Positions 5,980 through 7,956 of a stretch of DNA of 7,956 nucleotides are shown here, piece after piece. The first letter of the stretch is position 1, and each line of letters opens with the position of its first letter. A model generated the notes under the pieces. That model was given only the letters and a program-made list of their open reading frames with translations, had not been told where the DNA came from and did no database searches. The stretch lies in contig CAMLNY010000036.1 in NCBI GenBank assembly GCA_946481405.1, forward strand, positions 1 through 7,956, in the 5' to 3' direction. A program made the translations under genes and the position numbers. The stretch is from an uncultured Brevundimonas sp. (GTDB lineage: Bacteria > Pseudomonadota > Alphaproteobacteria > Caulobacterales > Caulobacteraceae).

Positions 5980-6672
5980 ATGGCCAAGCAAACCAAGGCT
6001 CAAAAAGCCCGCACCGGCGTGACGCAGGACCTGATCCCGTTCGCCGACGCCATCAAGCTGGTCAAGGACAACGCCAAGGCCAAGTTCGACGAGTCGATCG
6101 AGATCGCCGTCAACCTGGGGGTCGACCCGCGTCACGCTGACCAGCAGGTCCGTGGCGTCGTCAACCTGCCGTCGGGGACGGGCCGGGACGTTCGCGTCGC
6201 GGTGTTCGCCAAGGACGCCAAGGCCGAGGAAGCCCGCGCGGCCGGCGCCGAATACGTCGGCGCCGAGGATCTGTACGAGCAGATCAACGGCGGCCTGATG
6301 GATTTCGACCGCGTCATCGCCTCGCCGGACATGATGGCCCTGGTCGGCCGTCTGGGTAAGGTGCTGGGCCCGCGCGGCCTGATGCCGAACCCGAAGGTCG
6401 GCACCGTGACCCCGAACGTCGCCCAGGCCGTCAAGGACGCCAAGGGCGGCGCCGTGGAGTTCCGCGTCGAGAAGGCCGGGATCGCCCATGGCGGCATCGG
6501 CAAGGCCTCGTTCACCCAAGAAGCCCTCGAAGCCAATGTGAAGGCTTACGTGGACGCCCTGAACAAGGCCAAGCCGTCGGGCGCCAAGGGCACCTACATC
6601 AAGAAGATCAGCCTGAGCTCGACCATGGGTCCGGGCTTCAAGATCGACCCGGCCTCGCTGCCGGCCGCCTGA
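5980..6672 (+). CDS. rplA: 50S ribosomal protein L1
   Basis: L1 forms the mobile stalk near the ribosomal E site, helps release deacylated tRNA, and in many bacteria represses its own operon by binding the L11 leader mRNA. The 230-residue product matches the usual length. It shows the L1 signature starting [20 protein letters not shown] (123-142), the N-terminal [20 protein letters not shown] motif (37-56), and the C-terminal [17 protein letters not shown] block (203-219). ATG 5980 is four bases after the rplK stop, and GGAGG (5966-5970) inside the rplK end serves as its Shine-Dalgarno, consistent with translational coupling. A strong terminator follows 23 bases after the stop, so the transcript ends here and does not run into rplJ. 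Confidence 0.98.
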   Translation: MAKQTKAQKARTGVTQDLIPFADAIKLVKDNAKAKFDESIEIAVNLGVDPRHADQQVRGVVNLPSGTGRDVRVAVFAKDAKAEEARAAGAEYVGAEDLYEQINGGLMDFDRVIASPDMMALVGRLGKVLGPRGLMPNPKVGTVTPNVAQAVKDAKGGAVEFRVEKAGIAHGGIGKASFTQEALEANVKAYVDALNKAKPSGAKGTYIKKISLSSTMGPGFKIDPASLPAA

Positions 6673-6695
6673 TCGATCTGATCGACTGAACCGAG

Positions 6696-6732
6696 ACGGC
6701 CCCGGAGAGCGATCTCCGGGGCCGTTTTCGTT
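6696..6732 (+). terminator. Strong intrinsic terminator after rplA
   Basis: ACGGCCCCGGAGA (6696-6708) pairs perfectly over 13 bases with 6713-6725 around a GCGA (GNRA-type) tetraloop and is followed by TTTTCGTTT. On the minus strand no T-tract follows the stem, so it acts mainly on the rplK-rplA transcript. Confidence 0.92.
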
Positions 6733-6741
6733 TGCGGTGAA

Positions 6742-6772
6742 TGCAGCGTCCGGGACGACAGCCCGGACTGCA
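6742..6772. repeat. Second hairpin in the rplA-oxidoreductase spacer
   Basis: TGCAG-CG-TCCGGG (6742-6754) pairs with CCCGGA-CTGCA (6762-6772), eleven base pairs with a two-base bulge and a seven-base loop. On the plus strand ATCTTT follows, so it may be a backup terminator. It also sits beyond the stop of the minus-strand oxidoreductase but lacks a T-tract in that direction. Confidence 0.5.
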
Positions 6773-6792
6773 ATCTTTCGGCGGGTTCGACG

Positions 6793-6827
6793 GCCGATAC
6801 TGCAGGCGCCGCAAGCCGATACCGCAG
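6793..6827. repeat. Short tandem direct repeat, 22-base period
   Basis: GCCGATACTGCAG (6793-6805) recurs as GCCGATACCGCAG (6815-6827), 12 of 13 bases identical and 22 bases apart. It is noncoding, between the rplA terminator and the oxidoreductase stop codon. I assign no function; it may be a small local duplication. Confidence 0.45.
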
Positions 6828-6833
6828 TTCCCG

Positions 6834-7442
6834 CTAGTAGGCGGCGGTGAAGCGGGCGCGGCTGTGTTTCGGGCTTTCCAGCTCGTCCACCATGCCGATG
6901 GCGTAGTCGGAGAAGCCGATGCGGCTTTCGCCCTTGTCGTCGACGATGAGCTGGTCCGTTCCCGTGCGGAAGCGGCCGAGACGGGGCGTCTCCTCGATCA
7001 GGGCGGCAGGCGAGAAGTAGGTCCAGTCGATGTCCGTCTCGCCGCGCAGGTCGTCGAGGAAGACGATGCCGTTGCGAGCGAAGACCTTCCATTCCTCGGG
7101 GAACTCCGGGGTGTCGATCAGTTTGACGCCGGGCGCGACCTCCAGGCTGGAGGCGCCGCCGGTGACCAGAAGGCGGGGCACGCCGGCCGTCTTCAGAGCC
7201 TGAAGGATAGTGGCGGCCGGAATGTCGTGGTGCAGGGCGCTGATGACTGCGTCCGATCCTTTGACGAGGCTGGCGAGGGCCGGGGCGTCGGAGGCGTCGC
7301 CCGCCACCGGCTTGATGTTCGGGCCGGTCGGAATGGCTTCGGGCTTGCGGGCCACGGCCGTGACCGTGTGGCCGCGTGACGCCAGTTCCTTCGTGATCTC
7401 GGATCCGGCGCGGCCGCTGGCGCCGAGGACGGTGACATGCAT
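6834..7442 (-). CDS. NAD(P)-binding oxidoreductase, COG2910-like (putative NADH-flavin reductase, atypical SDR/NmrA-like)
   Basis: This is a soluble 202-residue Rossmann-fold protein. It begins MHVTVLGASGRAGSEITKEL, with the dinucleotide motif GxxGxxG (GASGRAG, residues 7-13) after the first beta strand. Later come the GDASD motif (48-52), VISALHH (66-72) and RLLVTGGASSLEVAPG (90-105). The end, DWTYFSPAALIEE (139-151), DQLIVDDKGESRI (163-175) and LESPKHSRARFTAAY, closely follows the COG2910 family pattern. The likely role is NAD(P)H-dependent reduction of a quinone, flavin or aldehyde-like electrophile, but the substrate is unknown. I chose ATG 7442 over the upstream ATG at 7514: the fold begins right there, and AGGGAG (7456 to 7451) lies 8 bases upstream. 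The longer form would add 24 residues unlike the family and overlap the HxlR gene. It diverges from an HxlR regulator, as E. coli ytfG and ytfH do. Confidence 0.88.
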   Translation of the reverse strand: MHVTVLGASGRAGSEITKELASRGHTVTAVARKPEAIPTGPNIKPVAGDASDAPALASLVKGSDAVISALHHDIPAATILQALKTAGVPRLLVTGGASSLEVAPGVKLIDTPEFPEEWKVFARNGIVFLDDLRGETDIDWTYFSPAALIEETPRLGRFRTGTDQLIVDDKGESRIGFSDYAIGMVDELESPKHSRARFTAAY

Positions 7443-7461
7443 GGGGAGGTCTCCCTGGGTT

Positions 7462-7496
7462 GGTATCCAATGGTGACCACGTGTGATATCCATACC
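7462..7496. promoter_or_regulatory. Divergent control region with candidate HxlR operator
   Basis: Only 56 bases separate the two divergent start codons. GGTAT (7462-7466) and ATACC (7492-7496) form an imperfect dyad whose arms are 25 bases apart, TATCCA occurs twice in the same orientation (7464-7469, 7487-7492), and a CACGTG palindrome lies in the middle. HxlR regulators usually control the divergent neighbour, so this is the natural operator site. No convincing -10/-35 pair was identified. Confidence 0.35.
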
Positions 7497-7498
7497 GG

Positions 7499-7930
7499 AT
7501 GCACAAGAACGCACCGGAACCTCAGCAGGTCACCGCGGAGATACTCCCTCCCGATCTCCGCCTGCCCGACGTCTTCGCCGCCGACTGTCCGACGCGACAG
7601 ATGCTGGATCGGATCGGCGACAAGTGGACGGTGCTGGTGGTGCAGGTGCTGGATCAGGGACCGATGCGGTTCAACGGCCTGAAACGCCGCATCGGCGGGG
7701 TGTCGCAGAAGATGCTGGCCCAGACCCTGAAGGCGCTGGAGCGCGACGGACTGGTCTCGCGCCGGGTCTTTCCGACGACGCCGGTGACGGTGGAGTATGC
7801 GCTGACGCCTTTGGGGCGGACGCTTGTCGGTGCGTTAAGCCCGCTGATCGCCTGGTCGGAGGGCAAGATCGGCGAGGTCGATACTGCGCGGGCGGCGTTC
7901 GATGCGCGCGAACCGGTGGGCTGTCTATGA
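7499..7930 (+). CDS. HxlR-family winged-helix transcriptional regulator
   Basis: This 143-residue cytoplasmic DNA-binding regulator has the full HxlR pattern. It includes C30 in DCPTRQMLDRIGDKWTVLVV (29-48), the GPMRFNGLKRRIGGVSQKML block (54-73) forming the helix-turn-helix, LKALERDGLVSRRVFP (77-92) and the wing VEYALTPLGRTL (98-109). Cys30 sits at the place of the redox- or electrophile-sensing cysteine of HxlR members such as YodB, so thiol-based sensing is plausible but inferred. The N-terminal 20 residues are an extra tail. ATG 7499 is the first start after an in-frame TGA at 7484-7486, and no Shine-Dalgarno precedes it. The divergent oxidoreductase is its probable target. The stop overlaps a possible next start (ATGA). 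Confidence 0.93.
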   Translation: MHKNAPEPQQVTAEILPPDLRLPDVFAADCPTRQMLDRIGDKWTVLVVQVLDQGPMRFNGLKRRIGGVSQKMLAQTLKALERDGLVSRRVFPTTPVTVEYALTPLGRTLVGALSPLIAWSEGKIGEVDTARAAFDAREPVGCL

Positions 7931-7956
7931 CGTTGCCGACCAGGACCGCGCGGTTC
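7927..7956 (+). CDS. Possible start of a downstream gene, truncated by the window edge
   Basis: ATG at 7927 overlaps the HxlR stop codon in an ATGA junction, and the frame is open for all ten remaining codons (MTLPTRTARF). Four-base overlaps of this kind usually mark translationally coupled genes. Too little is visible to name a product, and a chance ATG is possible. Confidence 0.35.
   Translation, partial: MTLPTRTARF

Noticed and set aside
5956..7506. 516-codon open frame on the minus strand across rplA and the oxidoreductase
   Set aside because: It runs through two genuine genes and a strong terminator in a frame with no family motifs; its first part is an Arg/Pro/His-rich shadow of the oxidoreductase.
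7443..7514. 24-residue N-terminal extension of the oxidoreductase from ATG 7514
   Set aside because: It would overlap the divergent HxlR start and add residues before the first beta strand that the family lacks; ATG 7442 has its own Shine-Dalgarno.
1..7956. CRISPR array, insertion sequence, prophage or toxin-antitoxin system
   Set aside because: I found no regularly spaced repeats, transposase or integrase motifs, terminal inverted repeats around genes, or small gene pairs of toxin-antitoxin type.

Overview
The window is GC-rich chromosomal DNA, and its codons favour G or C in the third position. Its protein families and gene order point to an alphaproteobacterium, most likely of the Caulobacterales (Brevundimonas- or Caulobacter-like). 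The reasons are a tRNA-Trp gene just upstream of secE, a promoter close to the Caulobacter housekeeping consensus before the L,D-transpeptidase gene, and genes that appear to start without a Shine-Dalgarno sequence. The lineage is inferred from these features, not proven.

Left part (1-2852). A type-B carboxylesterase enters from the left edge already truncated and is broken by a frameshift near base 553. Its 3' end overlaps by 8 bases the 3' end of a convergent L,D-transpeptidase lipoprotein gene, which has peptidoglycan-binding, probable LysM-like and YkuD domains. Diverging from that gene is a tiny lipoprotein ORF of 40 residues, which may itself be a frameshifted version of a slightly longer one.

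Centre (2853-6732). A CNNM/CBS-domain (CorC/HlyC family) membrane protein is followed by the conserved translation and secretion block: tRNA-Trp(CCA), secE, nusG, a terminator, then rplK and rplA, closed by a very strong terminator. The spacers in this block are rich in hairpins. They lie upstream of the tRNA, between the tRNA and secE, after nusG, in the rplK leader (including a perfect 13-bp inverted repeat), and after rplA. SecE belongs to the Sec translocon, NusG couples transcription elongation and termination to other machinery, and L11 and L1 are 50S proteins of the two ribosomal stalks. L1 is a known autogenous repressor of L11-L1 operons in other bacteria, so the rplK leader is a natural place to look for its target.

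Right part (6733-7956). rplJ, rplL and rpoB do not follow rplA directly, as they do in many bacteria. Instead there is a compact divergent pair: a COG2910-type NAD(P)-binding oxidoreductase on the minus strand and an HxlR-family regulator on the plus strand, sharing 56 bases that carry a candidate operator. A further gene appears to begin in an ATGA overlap with the HxlR gene and runs off the window.

I see no CRISPR array, insertion sequence, phage gene or obvious undescribed multi-gene system. The most interesting items are the broken esterase, the structured rplK leader, the hairpin-flanked tRNA-secE junction and the HxlR/oxidoreductase switch.
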